Source: Clostridium fermenticellae (GTDB lineage Bacteria > Bacillota > Clostridia > Clostridiales > Clostridiaceae). From it: DNA of 64,000 nt. The stretch spans positions 392,183 to 456,182 of the forward strand of contig NZ_CP032416.1 of NCBI RefSeq assembly GCF_003600355.1, in the 5' to 3' direction. The notes under the pieces are model-generated. The model was not told the DNA's origin. It searched no databases and was given only the letters and a program-made list of their open reading frames with translations. Below, in pieces: positions 28,623 to 38,977 of this stretch. Within the stretch, counting starts at the first letter, position 1. Every line of letters starts with the position of its first letter. The translations under genes and the position numbers were made by a program.

Positions 28623-29507
28623 ATGAGATTTGTCATAGTAACAGGTTTATCAGGTGCTGGAAAAACTCAGGCAATACGAAACCTAGAGGATTTAGGATAT
28701 TTCTGTGTAGATAATCTTCCGCCTACATTAATACCTAAATTTGCGGAAGCTTGTTATCAAACTGATGGCAGAATAGATAAAATAGCATTAGTTATAGATA
28801 TAAGGGGCGGAAAGTTTTTTGATGATTTATTTGAAAGTCTAAATTATTTAAAAGATGAAGGATATAAATATGAGATTTTATTTTTAGATGCCTCAGATGA
28901 GGTGCTTGTAAAGCGCTTTAAAGAATCTAGAAGAAAGCATCCTCTGGCACCAGATGGGAGAATATTAAATGGCATATCAATGGAGAGGAATAGATTAAGA
29001 GAAGTAAAGAACAGATCAAATAATATTATTGATACTTCTAAACTTGCAACGCGTGAGCTTAGAGAGGAAATAACGAGAATCTATTCTGAAGAGGGGCAGA
29101 TTGAAAATGAATTAATGGTCACTGTAGTGTCATTTGGATTTAAATATGGAATACCTGTAGATTCAGATTTAGTATTCGATGTCAGATTTTTACCTAATCC
29201 ATATTATATACCTGAATTAAAGAGGTTTTCTGGAAAAGATGAACCTGTAAATAAATATGTAATGGACTTTGATGAAACTAAAAAATTTATATCTAAGTTA
29301 TATGATATGTTGGATTTTTTGATTCCCCATTACCTGAAAGAAGGTAAGAGACAGCTTATTGTGTCAATTGGATGTACCGGAGGAAGACATCGTTCTGTTG
29401 TTATCGCTAACAGAATTTATTCTAAACTTAAATCTCATGGATATAAAGTAAATATAGATCATAGAGATATCGAAGAGGATGTCAATAAAGGTGGTAAAAA
29501 ACTATGA
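28623..29507 (+). CDS. rapZ: RNase adapter / nucleotide-binding protein RapZ (YvcJ)
   Basis: A 294-residue P-loop protein with Walker A GLSGAGKT (8-15), a Walker B-like ALVIDIRGG and the C-terminal [10 protein letters not shown] phosphate-binding motif of RapZ. In E. coli it guides RNase E to GlmZ; in B. subtilis YvcJ affects competence. GGAGG lies before the ATG and a TATAAT (28505-28510) lies upstream. Its stop overlaps the yvcK start by four bases (ATGA), so rapZ-yvcK-whiA is one operon. Confidence 0.95.
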   Translation: MRFVIVTGLSGAGKTQAIRNLEDLGYFCVDNLPPTLIPKFAEACYQTDGRIDKIALVIDIRGGKFFDDLFESLNYLKDEGYKYEILFLDASDEVLVKRFKESRRKHPLAPDGRILNGISMERNRLREVKNRSNNIIDTSKLATRELREEITRIYSEEGQIENELMVTVVSFGFKYGIPVDSDLVFDVRFLPNPYYIPELKRFSGKDEPVNKYVMDFDETKKFISKLYDMLDFLIPHYLKEGKRQLIVSIGCTGGRHRSVVIANRIYSKLKSHGYKVNIDHRDIEEDVNKGGKKL

Positions 29508-30835
29508 AAATAGTAGACTGGTTTAGGCCCGGGATAAAAGTTAAAAGGTGGATTGTACTTGGTGCTATGGGTATACTGTTTATAATATTTGGTGTAATTG
29601 AATTTATAAATAGAAGATTTTATAGCATATATTATATATCATTTTATATATTCTTGATGCTGACAGGAGTGTTTGTGCTTTATATTTCAATAACACAAGG
29701 CATGCGCTCGATAATAGCTTTAATTAATAAAGGATATTTAAATGTGTCTATTGATTCTAAAAAACTTGAAAGTTTGATATATGAAAAGAGACTTCTTGTA
29801 AAAGGACCTAAAATTGTCGTAATTGGTGGAGGAACAGGGTTATCCACTATGCTTAGAGGACTAAAATATTATACATCTAATATAACTGCTATAGTTACTG
29901 TTGCGGATGATGGAGGAGGTTCTGGAGATTTGAGAGAGGATCTTGGGATGCTGCCTCCAGGTGATATAAGAAATTGTATACTTGCGCTTGCGGATACAGA
30001 GCCTTTAATGGAAGAACTTCTTCAATATAGATTTAAGGATGGAAAACTTAAAAATCAGAGTTTTGGGAATCTATTTTTGGCTGCTATGGATGGAATTTCA
30101 AGTAATTTTGAGGAAGCTGTCCATAAGGTGAGCTCTGTTTTGGCTGTAACAGGAAAAGTAATACCAGTCACACTGGATAATGTAGTATTAAAAGCAAAAT
30201 TAAAAAATGGAATGATAGTAGAAGGAGAATCAAATATTCCAAAGGCTGTTATTGAAAATAAAAGTTCGATTGAAAAAGTTTTTATAGATCCACCTAATGC
30301 CAGAGCATTAGATGAAGCAGTTCAAGCCATAATGGAAGCTGACGCCATAATACTTGGCCCTGGAAGTTTATATACAAGCGTTATTCCTAACATAATGGTC
30401 AGAGATATAGCAAATAGTTTAAAAAGAACTCAGGCGGTAAAATTATATGTTTCGAATATAATGACGCAGAATGGTGAGACAGATGGATATACTGTTGGAG
30501 ATCATATCAAGGCAATATTTAATCATATTGGAGAAAACGTACTTGATTATGTAGTTGTAAATGTTGGAAATATTGATTCCAATTTGAGTCATAAATATAA
30601 ACAGGGAGAATCTCATCTTGTAAAAATAGATGAAGAAGAAATAAAAAAATTAAATGTTGAAATAATCAAAGGTAATTTTATAACAAATAAACATGGACTT
30701 GTAAGACATAATTCAGAAAAACTGGCATCTATTTTAATAGAAACAATAATGGATAAAAAGCTTTTATTTGACAGAAAGAAAATTATTGAATACTTCTATT
30801 TATCAGAAAGATTAAAACAAAATAAAAGTAAATAG
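29504..30835 (+). CDS. yvcK: YvcK/CofD-family gluconeogenesis factor
   Basis: A 443-residue protein with two N-terminal membrane helices (about 17-62) followed by the YvcK/CofD-like domain: [30 protein letters not shown] and [13 protein letters not shown]. YvcK proteins bind UDP-sugars and are needed for cell shape and growth on gluconeogenic carbon in Bacillus. The membrane extension is an addition relative to B. subtilis YvcK (about 317 aa) but is common in Clostridia. Confidence 0.93.
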   Translation: MKIVDWFRPGIKVKRWIVLGAMGILFIIFGVIEFINRRFYSIYYISFYIFLMLTGVFVLYISITQGMRSIIALINKGYLNVSIDSKKLESLIYEKRLLVKGPKIVVIGGGTGLSTMLRGLKYYTSNITAIVTVADDGGGSGDLREDLGMLPPGDIRNCILALADTEPLMEELLQYRFKDGKLKNQSFGNLFLAAMDGISSNFEEAVHKVSSVLAVTGKVIPVTLDNVVLKAKLKNGMIVEGESNIPKAVIENKSSIEKVFIDPPNARALDEAVQAIMEADAIILGPGSLYTSVIPNIMVRDIANSLKRTQAVKLYVSNIMTQNGETDGYTVGDHIKAIFNHIGENVLDYVVVNVGNIDSNLSHKYKQGESHLVKIDEEEIKKLNVEIIKGNFITNKHGLVRHNSEKLASILIETIMDKKLLFDRKKIIEYFYLSERLKQNKSK

Positions 30836-30847
30836 GGGGAATAAACT

Positions 30848-31801
30848 ATGTCATTCTCACTTAAGGTAAAAAATGAAGTTTGTAGGCATTCAGATATGAG
30901 TAAGATGGAAGCTATATCAGAATTATCTGCTATAATGAAGGTTAGTGGTACTTTAATGCTTGGAGGAAATAAACAATTCAGTTTTAAAGTAATGACTGAA
31001 AATCCAGCTATTGCGAGATTTATATTTACGCTTTTAAAGAAACATTTTGATATACATACACGGATAATGGTAAAAAAAAGCAATTCTCTCAAAAAAAACA
31101 ATCTTTATATGGTTTACATAACTGAGGAAATGGGCGTAAAAGATCTGCTCAAAAAAGTTGGACTTTTAAAGGAAGAAAATAGTATTTTTGCACTTGATTA
31201 TAGTATTCCTAAAGATGTTATAAGTGATGAAAAAAGCAGAAGGGCGTACATAAGGGGAGCTTTTTTAGGTGGTGGAAGTGTGAGTAATCCTGAAAAAACA
31301 TACCATCTTGAATTTGTAACACATGATAATGATTATGCAAAAGATCTGAGTAAACTCATAAATGGATATGACTTGAATTCAAAGGTTATAAAGAGAAAAA
31401 ACAGTTATATTGTGTATTTAAAAGAAGGTGAACAGATAGTCGATCTTTTAAATATAATAGGCGCTCATGCAGCACTTTTGAAGCTTGAGAATGTAAGAAT
31501 AATGAAAGAAATGAGAAATAATGTTAATAGACTTGTGAATTGTGAGACTGCAAATCTAAGTAAGACTGTAAATGCTGCAGTTAGACAGGTTGAAAGTATA
31601 AGGATAATACAAAGGGAAATAGGACTAAATAGATTGCCAAAAAATTTAAGGGATATAGCAGAGCTAAGATTGAATTACCCTGATGAATCTTTAAAGGAAT
31701 TGGGAGAAATGTTAAATCCACCTGTTGGTAAGTCAGGTGCAAATCACAGACTTAGAAGGATAGAAAAGATTGCAGAGGAACTTAAGAAGGAAGGAAGGTA
31801 A
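30848..31801 (+). CDS. whiA: DNA-binding protein WhiA
   Basis: A 317-residue protein with a degenerate LAGLIDADG homing-endonuclease-like N-terminal fold (SRRAYIRGAFLGGGSVSNP) and a C-terminal helix-turn-helix (LRLNYPDESLKELGEMLNP). It is required for sporulation in Streptomyces and modulates division and chromosome segregation in Bacillus. Start is 12 bases after yvcK, with AGGGGGAAT as ribosome site. Confidence 0.95.
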   Translation: MSFSLKVKNEVCRHSDMSKMEAISELSAIMKVSGTLMLGGNKQFSFKVMTENPAIARFIFTLLKKHFDIHTRIMVKKSNSLKKNNLYMVYITEEMGVKDLLKKVGLLKEENSIFALDYSIPKDVISDEKSRRAYIRGAFLGGGSVSNPEKTYHLEFVTHDNDYAKDLSKLINGYDLNSKVIKRKNSYIVYLKEGEQIVDLLNIIGAHAALLKLENVRIMKEMRNNVNRLVNCETANLSKTVNAAVRQVESIRIIQREIGLNRLPKNLRDIAELRLNYPDESLKELGEMLNPPVGKSGANHRLRRIEKIAEELKKEGR

Positions 31802-31810
31802 AAAGTAATT

Positions 31811-33109
31811 GTGTCAAAGCATGAAGATATAATTAAATACATACTTTCGCTTGACGTTGGTACTAAAATTTCGGTTAGGGGTATAGCCAATGGTTTAGGG
31901 GTTAGCGATGGAACAGCGTATAGAGCTATAAAGGATTCGGATACTCTTGGGATAGTTACTACAATTCCAAGAGTTGGAACGGTAAGGATAGAAAAAGTAG
32001 AAAAGAAGAATATTGAAGTTTTAACATATGGACAGGTAATAAATATAGTTGATGGCACACTGCTTGGTGGCAAGGACGGTGTTTATAAAACGCTTCATAA
32101 TTTTGTAATAGGAGCGATGACTATAGATGCAATGGTAAAATATATAAATCCAAATTGTCTTTTAATAACTGGAAATAGAGAAGAGACACACAGACTTGGT
32201 CTTATGAATGAATGTGGCGTCTTAATAACTGGTGGATTCGGTTGTAGTGATGAAATCAAGAGGCTCGCCAATGAGAAATGTTTGCCTATAATATCTACGA
32301 GTTATGACACATTTACTGTTGCAAGTCTTATAAATCGTGCTATTTCCGAAAATCTTATAAAAAAGGATATTGTTTTAATAGAAGATATTATGATAAGTGA
32401 GCCTAGTTCACTTAATGTAAATAATACTATCAGTGATTGGAAGGAATTAATAAAATATACTCAACATCAGAGGTATCCTGTTGTAGATGATGAGAATAAA
32501 GTGGTTGGTATGGTTACATTAAAGGAGTTATCTGATAATGATGATGAACGTTTAGGTAATATAATGGAAAAGGATTTTCTAACGCTAACTCCAAAGACTA
32601 CTGTTGCATATGCTGCACATATAATGACATGGGAAGGTATAGAGATGTTTCCGGTTGTAAATGGAAAGGAACTAATTGGTGTAGTAACGAGAAGGGATGT
32701 TATAAGAGCACTTCAATATATGAGCAGACAGCCCCAGTCAGCTGAAACCTTAGAAGATTTGGTACTTAAAAATTTTGAATTCAGACATGATGGAGATAAA
32801 TCGTATTTTCTAGGAAAGATAACGGCGGAAATGCTTGACCCTATAGGGATCGCGTCATGGAGTTCTCTTAATATGCTTGTGTCCACTATGGGCATAATGA
32901 CGCTTAGACAAAAAAACAATATAAATGTGTTTGTGGATAGTATAAATACATATTTTATGAAAGCAGTCCAAATAGATACTGTTATAGAGATATACACTGA
33001 TATAATAGATTTAGGAAGAAATGCTTGTAAAGTTCAAATAGATATGTATGATGATAAAAAGGAAATCATATCAAAGACATTTTTATCAGCAAACGTACTT
33101 AAAGAATAA
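31811..33109 (+). CDS. HTH-DRTGG-CBS-hotdog regulatory protein (YtoI-like)
   Basis: A 432-residue four-part protein: N-terminal winged helix (ISVRGIANGLGVSDGTAYRAIK, about 17-38), a DRTGG domain (about 80-190), two CBS domains (about 195-305, RYPVVDDENKVVGMV and MFPVVNGKELIGVV) and a C-terminal MaoC/4HBT hotdog domain (about 330-430). The layout matches B. subtilis YtoI. CBS and DRTGG pairs usually bind adenine nucleotides such as c-di-AMP, ATP or AMP; the ligand and DNA targets here are unknown. The start is GTG 31811 with AAGGAAGGTAAAAAG upstream. It is probably the last gene of the rapZ operon, closed by a strong terminator. Confidence 0.82.
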   Translation: MSKHEDIIKYILSLDVGTKISVRGIANGLGVSDGTAYRAIKDSDTLGIVTTIPRVGTVRIEKVEKKNIEVLTYGQVINIVDGTLLGGKDGVYKTLHNFVIGAMTIDAMVKYINPNCLLITGNREETHRLGLMNECGVLITGGFGCSDEIKRLANEKCLPIISTSYDTFTVASLINRAISENLIKKDIVLIEDIMISEPSSLNVNNTISDWKELIKYTQHQRYPVVDDENKVVGMVTLKELSDNDDERLGNIMEKDFLTLTPKTTVAYAAHIMTWEGIEMFPVVNGKELIGVVTRRDVIRALQYMSRQPQSAETLEDLVLKNFEFRHDGDKSYFLGKITAEMLDPIGIASWSSLNMLVSTMGIMTLRQKNNINVFVDSINTYFMKAVQIDTVIEIYTDIIDLGRNACKVQIDMYDDKKEIISKTFLSANVLKE

Positions 33110-33127
33110 GTGAGTTTTTTGTACCAA

Positions 33128-33170
33128 AAATCCAGCAAAAAGTTTGCTTTTGCTGGATTTATATTTTTTG
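33128..33170 (+). terminator. Rho-independent terminator after the CBS-domain gene
   Basis: A 13-base arm AAATCCAGCAAAA (33128-33140) pairs perfectly with 33148-33160 around a 7-base loop, followed by ATATTTTTT. Confidence 0.85.
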
Positions 33171-33190
33171 CACTGCATATCCCCTTTGTC

Positions 33191-33450
33191 TATAGGGTTT
33201 GTAATTCTAGGCTTAAGTTATACGTAAGCTTTCATTTCCAAAATACGTCACGTAAAAAATTTCTAGTAAGTCTAAGTTCGTATTTATAAAAATCTAAGCA
33301 GATTTTATAAACTCGCAGGCTCAAACATATAAAATCTACTAAGATTTTCAAAAATACTTCACCAGGACTTACTACAAAATTTTTTAATGTGCCTACATTT
33401 TGGAAGTGTCAGCTTACGTATAACTTAAACCTGGAATTACAAACCTTATA
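33191..33450 (+). repeat. Palindromic element R7 (subfamily C, 260 bp)
   Basis: TATAGGGTTTGTAATT / AATTACAAACCTTATA ends. Arms AAGTTATACGTAAGCT / AGCTTACGTATAACTT distinguish subfamily C from A. It is downstream of a terminator, so here it is not needed for termination. Confidence 0.85.
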
Positions 33451-33458
33451 AAATATTT

Positions 33459-33532
33459 TATACTCTTTACTATAATGATATAATTTACATGTTGAGCAAA
33501 AATGATTTAATTACAAAAAAGTAATAAGGTGG
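33459..33532 (+). repeat. Diverged copy A of the dnaE upstream region
   Basis: Seventy-four bases align with 43432-43504 just before dnaE. Shared blocks include TATACTCTT, AATGATATAATT, AAAATGATTTAATTACA and AAGGTGG, in order and with near-equal spacing. It holds a TATAAT (33479-33484) and an orphan Shine-Dalgarno sequence with no gene attached; the regulator gene begins about 60 bases later. Confidence 0.7.
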
Positions 33533-33595
33533 TTATATACAAAACTTGAAACCAGTGTTATTTGCTTAAAAAGTTATATGGGGATGTGGGTGTAA

Positions 33596-35647
33596 ATGAA
33601 AAAAAAGTTGGTTATTATAGGTTATAGTGCATTAACAAATGGTATATATCGTGAACAAATCACCAGTTTATTTTCAGATGCCATAATTGTAGATGAATTT
33701 TGTGTTGATGATGAAAAGATCAGGCAGGGTTTAAATGCAGATCTGGTATTAGTTCAATCTTATTACATCTTTAAAAGGATCAGGCAGTATGTTCAAGAGA
33801 AGAGTAAAATTATAGTAGCAAATAGAACAATATCCAAAGCCGGATTAGAAGAAATTATGAAAATTCCGAAAGGTACGAAGTTAATGCTTGTAGATGAAGA
33901 TGCGGAAATGGCTACACAAATGGTTTCAGTAATATATCGATTAGGAGTAAGGCATATAGAATTAACGGCATTTTATTCGGGAAGTAATAGTTCATCTGAA
34001 GGAAAAAATTTAATTATGCTTGGAGAATCGAAATATATTCCCAGGTCTCCAACGAAAATTATTAATATTGGAAGCAGTCTTCTGGATATTAGTACAATAA
34101 TGGATATAGCATCGGTGTTAGGATTGGTTCATATCTTAGAAAGTCAAAATATTCAAAAAAGCTACAAGGAAATTGTTACAACAAACTTTGGATTATCGGG
34201 TTTAATTGGAGAAACTAATTTATTTGAAAAAGAATTAGATATTTTACTCCAGGTTTTAGAAGATGGTATTATAGGGGTAAATTATAAAGGATTAATATGT
34301 ACATATAATGAAGGAGCAGAAAAAATTATAGGGTATAGAAAGCGGGATATCATATATAAATATGGATTAGATATATTAGGAAAGATTCCTTTTAAGTATG
34401 TACTTGAAAATTCACAATCAGTTAAAGAAAAATTGATAAAAATAAATGGTTATGATGTTGTTACTTCAGTTCACCCAATAATTCATTCTAATAGATTATA
34501 TGGAGCAGTTGCTATTATAAAGAAATTTAGCGATATAGAGAAAAAACAGCATCAATTGAGGTCGCAGCTTATTAGTAAGGGACATAGAGCTAAATATAGA
34601 TTTCAGGATATATTAGGCAAAAGTGAAGCAATAAAAAAATGTAAAAGTAATGCTATAAAAATGGCAAAATCCAATGCTACAGTTTTAATAACCGGAGAGA
34701 GTGGAACGGGGAAAGAATTATTCGCCCAGGCAATACATAATAGATCAAAAAGAAAAGATTATCAATTTGTAGCGATTAATTGTGGAGCTCTGCCAGAAAG
34801 TCTTTTAGAAAGTGAACTTTTTGGGTATGAAGAAGGTGCATTTACAGGTGCGCGAAAAGGGGGAAAACTAGGCCTTTTTGAACTGGCACATAAAGGTACT
34901 TTATTTTTAGATGAGATTGGAGAAATGTCAAAGAATATTCAAATGAAACTTTTGAGGGTTCTGCAGGAAAGACAAGTTATGAGAATAGGTGGAGATAGAT
35001 TAATAGATATAGATATTAGATTGATAGCTGCTACAAACAGGAATTTGAATGATATGGTTATTAAAGGAGATTTCCGGGAAGATTTATTTTATAGATTGAA
35101 TATACTCAGATTAAAGATACCAAATTTAAATTCCAGACGGGAAGATATATTTTTTCTTATTAATCACTTTAAGGATGAATTTAATGGAAAATTTGAAATA
35201 GATGAAGCTGCTAAAAATGCACTTTTGAATCATAATTGGAGAGGAAATGTAAGGGAATTAAAAAACTATGTTGAATATATAATAAGTCTCGAGATAGAAA
35301 AGGTTTACACTAAGGATCTGCCATTCCAGGATGAAGAGGTATCAGGAAAAAACATACCATATCAGGAAAAGGTTCTAATGGATGAATTTATAGATATGGC
35401 AGACAGAAATATAAAAAAATATATTTTTGTTTTGAAGGAACTGGAGAAGGCATTTAGAGTAAATAGGAGAGTAGGAAGAAGGAGTATTTTTCAAAAAGCT
35501 AAAAAGGAAGGTATTTTTATTAGTGAACAAGAAGTAAGAAGTATTTTAGTTAATTTAGAAAAGTATCAGATGGTAGAGATATTTAAAGGAAGAACAGGCA
35601 CAGTAATTACTGAATACGGAAAAAAGTTACTTCTATATTTAAAATAA
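33596..35647 (+). CDS. Sigma-54-dependent transcriptional activator (PrpR_N-PAS-AAA+)
   Basis: A 683-residue enhancer-binding protein. Residues ~1-190 resemble the PrpR N-terminal ligand domain; a PAS domain (about 215-310) follows, then the AAA+ core with Walker A GESGTGKE, the sigma-54 contact loop GAFTGA and Walker B LFLDEIGE. After the WRGNVREL region the C-terminus lacks an obvious Fis-type helix-turn-helix and instead has a ~70-residue segment resembling a winged helix ([20 protein letters not shown]). It is predicted to activate the -24/-12 promoter at 36149 in response to a small organic acid or amino-acid signal. Start ATG 33596 follows GGGGATGTGGGTG. R8 begins 2 bases after its stop. 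Confidence 0.88.
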   Translation: MKKKLVIIGYSALTNGIYREQITSLFSDAIIVDEFCVDDEKIRQGLNADLVLVQSYYIFKRIRQYVQEKSKIIVANRTISKAGLEEIMKIPKGTKLMLVDEDAEMATQMVSVIYRLGVRHIELTAFYSGSNSSSEGKNLIMLGESKYIPRSPTKIINIGSSLLDISTIMDIASVLGLVHILESQNIQKSYKEIVTTNFGLSGLIGETNLFEKELDILLQVLEDGIIGVNYKGLICTYNEGAEKIIGYRKRDIIYKYGLDILGKIPFKYVLENSQSVKEKLIKINGYDVVTSVHPIIHSNRLYGAVAIIKKFSDIEKKQHQLRSQLISKGHRAKYRFQDILGKSEAIKKCKSNAIKMAKSNATVLITGESGTGKELFAQAIHNRSKRKDYQFVAINCGALPESLLESELFGYEEGAFTGARKGGKLGLFELAHKGTLFLDEIGEMSKNIQMKLLRVLQERQVMRIGGDRLIDIDIRLIAATNRNLNDMVIKGDFREDLFYRLNILRLKIPNLNSRREDIFFLINHFKDEFNGKFEIDEAAKNALLNHNWRGNVRELKNYVEYIISLEIEKVYTKDLPFQDEEVSGKNIPYQEKVLMDEFIDMADRNIKKYIFVLKELEKAFRVNRRVGRRSIFQKAKKEGIFISEQEVRSILVNLEKYQMVEIFKGRTGTVITEYGKKLLLYLK

Positions 35648-35649
35648 CA

Positions 35650-35910
35650 CATGGGGTTTATACGTGTAAACTTAACTTAGCCCTTAGCCGGGATTTCTAA
35701 AATTAAAGCACATTAAAAAATTTTGTAGTAAGTCTTAGCGAAGCGTTCTTAAAAATCTTAGTGGATTTTATATGTTTGAACAAAGTGAGTTTATAAAATC
35801 TGCTTAGATTTTTATGAACACAAGCTTAGACTTACTAGAAATTTTTTACGTGACGTATTTTGGAAACCCCGGCTAAGGGCTAAGTTAAGTTTCTACTTGT
35901 AAACCCTATA
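35650..35910 (-). repeat. Palindromic element R8 (subfamily A, inverted, 261 bp)
   Basis: Same inverted orientation as R3 and with the same outer arms (TTAGCCCTTAGCCGGG / CCCCGGCTAAGGGCTAA). It starts two bases after the activator stop and is followed by a strong independent terminator. Confidence 0.85.
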
Positions 35911-35920
35911 GTTGTGGTGC

Positions 35921-35989
35921 AAAAGCTCTGTAAAAGGGTTAATAGGTATTTAAGGTATGCCCTATTAACCCTTTTACAGAGCTTTTTTT
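35921..35989 (+). terminator. Strong terminator between activator and ptb operon
   Basis: A perfect stem of about 26 bp (35921-35946 with 35961-35986, core GCTCTGTAAAAGGGTTAATA) with a 14-base loop and terminal TTTTTTT. The A-run at its 5' side makes it potentially bidirectional. It insulates the sigma-54 promoter from upstream transcription. Confidence 0.9.
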
Positions 35990-36033
35990 GATATCAGAGC
36001 GCAGTAAATTTGGATTTGTGAATTAATTTGTAT

Positions 36034-36106
36034 TTTGGGAAATGTATAAAAATATAGAATGATCTCAATATTATTCAAAGGGAAGATGTGTATATATTTC
36101 CCCAAA
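36034..36106 (+). promoter_or_regulatory. Candidate activator-binding sites (UAS) for the sigma-54 promoter
   Basis: TTTGGGAAATGTATA (36034-36048) and its near reverse complement TATATATTTCCCCAAA (36091-36106) form a widely spaced inverted pair 45-115 bases upstream of the -24 element, the usual range for enhancer sites. The assignment is inferred from position and symmetry only. Confidence 0.4.
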
Positions 36107-36148
36107 TATCGATTAAATTTTGAATTAACAATTTTATAATCTTCGAAT

Positions 36149-36164
36149 TGGCACACTATTTGCT
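36149..36164 (+). promoter_or_regulatory. Sigma-54 (-24/-12) promoter
   Basis: TGGCACACTATTTGCT matches the RpoN consensus TGGCAC-N5-TTGCW exactly. It lies 58 bases before the Ptb-like gene and downstream of a sigma-54 activator gene. It should drive ptb-iorA-iorB-buk-aminotransferase. Confidence 0.9.
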
Positions 36165-36221
36165 CAATATAAATAATGGCTAATATGTGGTATTTTATAT
36201 AATACTCAAAGGAGGATAGAG

Positions 36222-37127
36222 ATGATATTCAAAAGTTTTGAGGATTTAATTAAACATGTTCAAAATAATAAATCAAGGAAAAGAGTAGCAGTAGTTGCAG
36301 CGCAGGATGAGCATACCTTAAAGGCTGTATTTAAAGCAAAACAAAATAATATTGTTGATCCCATATTAATAGGAAATATGGCAAAAATAAAAGAAATTCT
36401 AAGAGATATAAAAGAGGAGCCAGATGATAGTGTAATTGTGGAGGTAGAAAATGATGCTGCTGCAGCAGAGAAAGCAGTAGAATTTGTACATCATAATAAG
36501 GCAGATTTTATTATGAAGGGGAAAATACAAACTGCAGATATTTTAAAGGCAGTAGTAAACAAAGAAAAAGGGCTTGGAATAGGAAATGTTATGTCACATT
36601 TTGTCTTTAATGAAGTACCTAACTATCATAAGCTACTAGTAACTACAGATGGTGGAATGATGATGTACCCGAATTTAGATGAAAAAAGACAAATCATTGA
36701 AAATACTGTTAATACACTCCTTACTATGGGATATGAAAATCCTAAGGTTGCTGTTTTAGCTGCCGTTGAAAAAGTTAATATTAAGATGCCTGAGTCCGTT
36801 CAAGCAGATCTATTAAAGAAAATGAATCAAAAAGGAGAAATCCAAAATTGTACCGTTGAAGGACCTATTTCATATGATTTGGCTGTCAGTAAAAAATCAG
36901 CTGAATTAAAAGGTTACGTAAGTCCTGTGGCGGGAGATGCGGATATTCTGATTGCCCCTAATATTACAGCAGGAAATATATTGGGGAAATGTTTGCTGTG
37001 CTCTGCAGATGCCAAAATGGCGGGATTTATTGTTGGGGCTAAAGTTCCTATTGTTTTAACGTCAAGAGGGTCATCGGCTGAGGAAAAGTATTTATCTTTA
37101 GTATTATCTGCTTCAGCTGTTAAATAA
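36222..37127 (+). CDS. Phosphate acyltransferase (phosphate butyryltransferase-like)
   Basis: A 301-residue member of the phosphate acetyl/butyryltransferase family, which converts acyl-CoA plus phosphate to acyl phosphate. VAVVAAQDEHTLKAV, DFIMKGKIQTADILKAV and GPISYDLAVS with GDADILIAPNI are the usual Ptb blocks, and the length is typical. It is the first gene after the sigma-54 promoter, and a butyrate-kinase gene lies in the same operon. Because the operon also encodes IorAB, the natural substrate is probably an aryl-acetyl-CoA or branched acyl-CoA rather than butyryl-CoA; this is inference. GGAGG lies 8 bases before the ATG. Confidence 0.85.
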   Translation: MIFKSFEDLIKHVQNNKSRKRVAVVAAQDEHTLKAVFKAKQNNIVDPILIGNMAKIKEILRDIKEEPDDSVIVEVENDAAAAEKAVEFVHHNKADFIMKGKIQTADILKAVVNKEKGLGIGNVMSHFVFNEVPNYHKLLVTTDGGMMMYPNLDEKRQIIENTVNTLLTMGYENPKVAVLAAVEKVNIKMPESVQADLLKKMNQKGEIQNCTVEGPISYDLAVSKKSAELKGYVSPVAGDADILIAPNITAGNILGKCLLCSADAKMAGFIVGAKVPIVLTSRGSSAEEKYLSLVLSASAVK

Positions 37128-37191
37128 TTAATTGAATACTTAAATTTAAAGATTTTATCACAATGAATAATAAATAAAGGAGAAGGGAAAT

Positions 37192-38976
37192 ATGAAAAAG
37201 CTTTTAACAGGAAATGAATCTATTGCACGTGGTGCTTGGGAAGCAGGAGTAAGGTTTGCATCTGCATATCCGGGAACACCAAGTACGGAAATATTGGAAA
37301 ATGTTGCATTGTATAAGGATGATATTTTGGCAGAATGGGCTCCAAATGAAAAAGTTGCCTTAGAATCTACGATTGGAGCATCTTATGCAGGTGCCAGAGC
37401 CATGGCTTCAATGAAGCATGTTGGACTTAATGTTGCCGCAGATCCGCTTTTTACTTCGTCATATACAGGAGTTAATGGAGGACTTGTTGTGGTTACAGCA
37501 GATGAACCAGGAATGCATTCATCTCAAAATGAACAGGATAATAGAAATTATGCTAAAGCTGCAAAATTACCGATGTTTGAACCATCAGACAGCCAGGAAG
37601 CAAAGGACATGCTTAAGGAAGCTTTTGAATTAAGTGAAAAATATAAAACACCAGTACTTTGTAGGCTTACCACCAGGCTTTGCCATTCTAAAGGCATAGT
37701 TGAGTGTGATGACAGAAAGGAAGTTCCAATAAGGGAGTATGTTAAAGATGCAGAGAAACACGTTCCAGTTCCTGCATTTACAGGAAAAATGAGAATAAGA
37801 GTAGAAGAAAGGCAAAAAAATTTGGAGGAGTTTTCAAATAACACACCTTTAAATTATATAGAAATGCATGATACTAAGATAGGTATAGTTACATCAGGAT
37901 GCTGTTTTGCATTTGCAAAAGAGGTTTTTGCAGACAATGCATCCTATCTAAAGTTGGGATTTACAAATCCATATCCAGATAAATTGATGAAAGAATTTGC
38001 ATCAAAAGTAGACAAGATTTATGTAATTGAAGAAAACGATTCCATAATTGAAAATGAGTTAAAAATGCTTGGAATAGAATGTCATGGCAAAGATACATTC
38101 CCGTTTCATAACGAACTTACCCCGGATGTAATAAGAAAATCGATTTATGGTAAATACAATGAAACAATAGAATATGATGAGAGTAGAGTGGTTCCAAGAC
38201 CGCCAAGTCTTTGCTCAGGATGTCCTCACAGAGGTTTCTTCTATGAAGTTGGCAAGAGAAAGGATGCTGTTATATCAGGAGATATAGGATGTTATGCATT
38301 AGGCGTTTCCGAGCCATATAATGCTACAGATTTTTCACTGTGCATGGGCGCAAGTTTTAGTATGGGTCATGGAGCACAGCAAGTATTTAATATGAAGAAG
38401 GACAATGATAAAAGAATTGTAGCGGTACTTGGGGATTCTACCTTCTTTCATACAGGAATAAATTCACTTATAGATGTTGTATACAATAAAGGTAATTCCA
38501 TAAATGTAATTTTAGATAATAGAATCACTGGAATGACAGGACATCAGCAGAATCCTGGAACAGGATATACACTTCAGGGTTTAGAAACAGAAATTATTGA
38601 TATAGAAACGCTGGTAAAGGCTTGTGGAATTAAAAATGTAAGGGTAATAAATCCAAATAATTTAAAGGAAGTAAGAGAAACTTTAGACTGGGCTTTTAAT
38701 CTTGATGAGGCATCAGTAATTATAACAAGATGGCCATGTGTACTGAAAAAGTTATCCAAAGAGGATAAAGAAGAATTTAATGAGGTATTTAAAGATAAAT
38801 GTAAAGTAGATAAAGAAAAGTGTATAGGATGCAGAAGTTGTATACGCACTGGCTGCCCATCATTATCTTTTGATAAGGCTCAAAAGAAAGCATCAATTGA
38901 TGCTTCATCATGTGTTGGATGTGAAGTATGCAAGCAAGTATGCCCTGTAAATGCAATTGAAAAGGAGGCAAAATAA
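37192..38976 (+). CDS. iorA: Indolepyruvate ferredoxin oxidoreductase, alpha subunit
   Basis: IorA is the thiamine-pyrophosphate and Fe-S subunit that oxidatively decarboxylates aryl pyruvates to aryl-acetyl-CoA, reducing ferredoxin. The 594-residue chain has the PYR-domain start with SAYPGTPSTEI, the TPP-binding GDIGCYALG and GDSTFFHTG...N blocks, and two C-terminal [4Fe-4S] motifs, CIGCRSCIRTGCP and CVGCEVCKQVCP (about residues 544-588). GGAGAAGGG precedes the ATG. It overlaps no neighbour; iorB begins 2 bases after the stop. Confidence 0.93.
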   Translation: MKKLLTGNESIARGAWEAGVRFASAYPGTPSTEILENVALYKDDILAEWAPNEKVALESTIGASYAGARAMASMKHVGLNVAADPLFTSSYTGVNGGLVVVTADEPGMHSSQNEQDNRNYAKAAKLPMFEPSDSQEAKDMLKEAFELSEKYKTPVLCRLTTRLCHSKGIVECDDRKEVPIREYVKDAEKHVPVPAFTGKMRIRVEERQKNLEEFSNNTPLNYIEMHDTKIGIVTSGCCFAFAKEVFADNASYLKLGFTNPYPDKLMKEFASKVDKIYVIEENDSIIENELKMLGIECHGKDTFPFHNELTPDVIRKSIYGKYNETIEYDESRVVPRPPSLCSGCPHRGFFYEVGKRKDAVISGDIGCYALGVSEPYNATDFSLCMGASFSMGHGAQQVFNMKKDNDKRIVAVLGDSTFFHTGINSLIDVVYNKGNSINVILDNRITGMTGHQQNPGTGYTLQGLETEIIDIETLVKACGIKNVRVINPNNLKEVRETLDWAFNLDEASVIITRWPCVLKKLSKEDKEEFNEVFKDKCKVDKEKCIGCRSCIRTGCPSLSFDKAQKKASIDASSCVGCEVCKQVCPVNAIEKEAK

Positions 38977-38977
38977 T

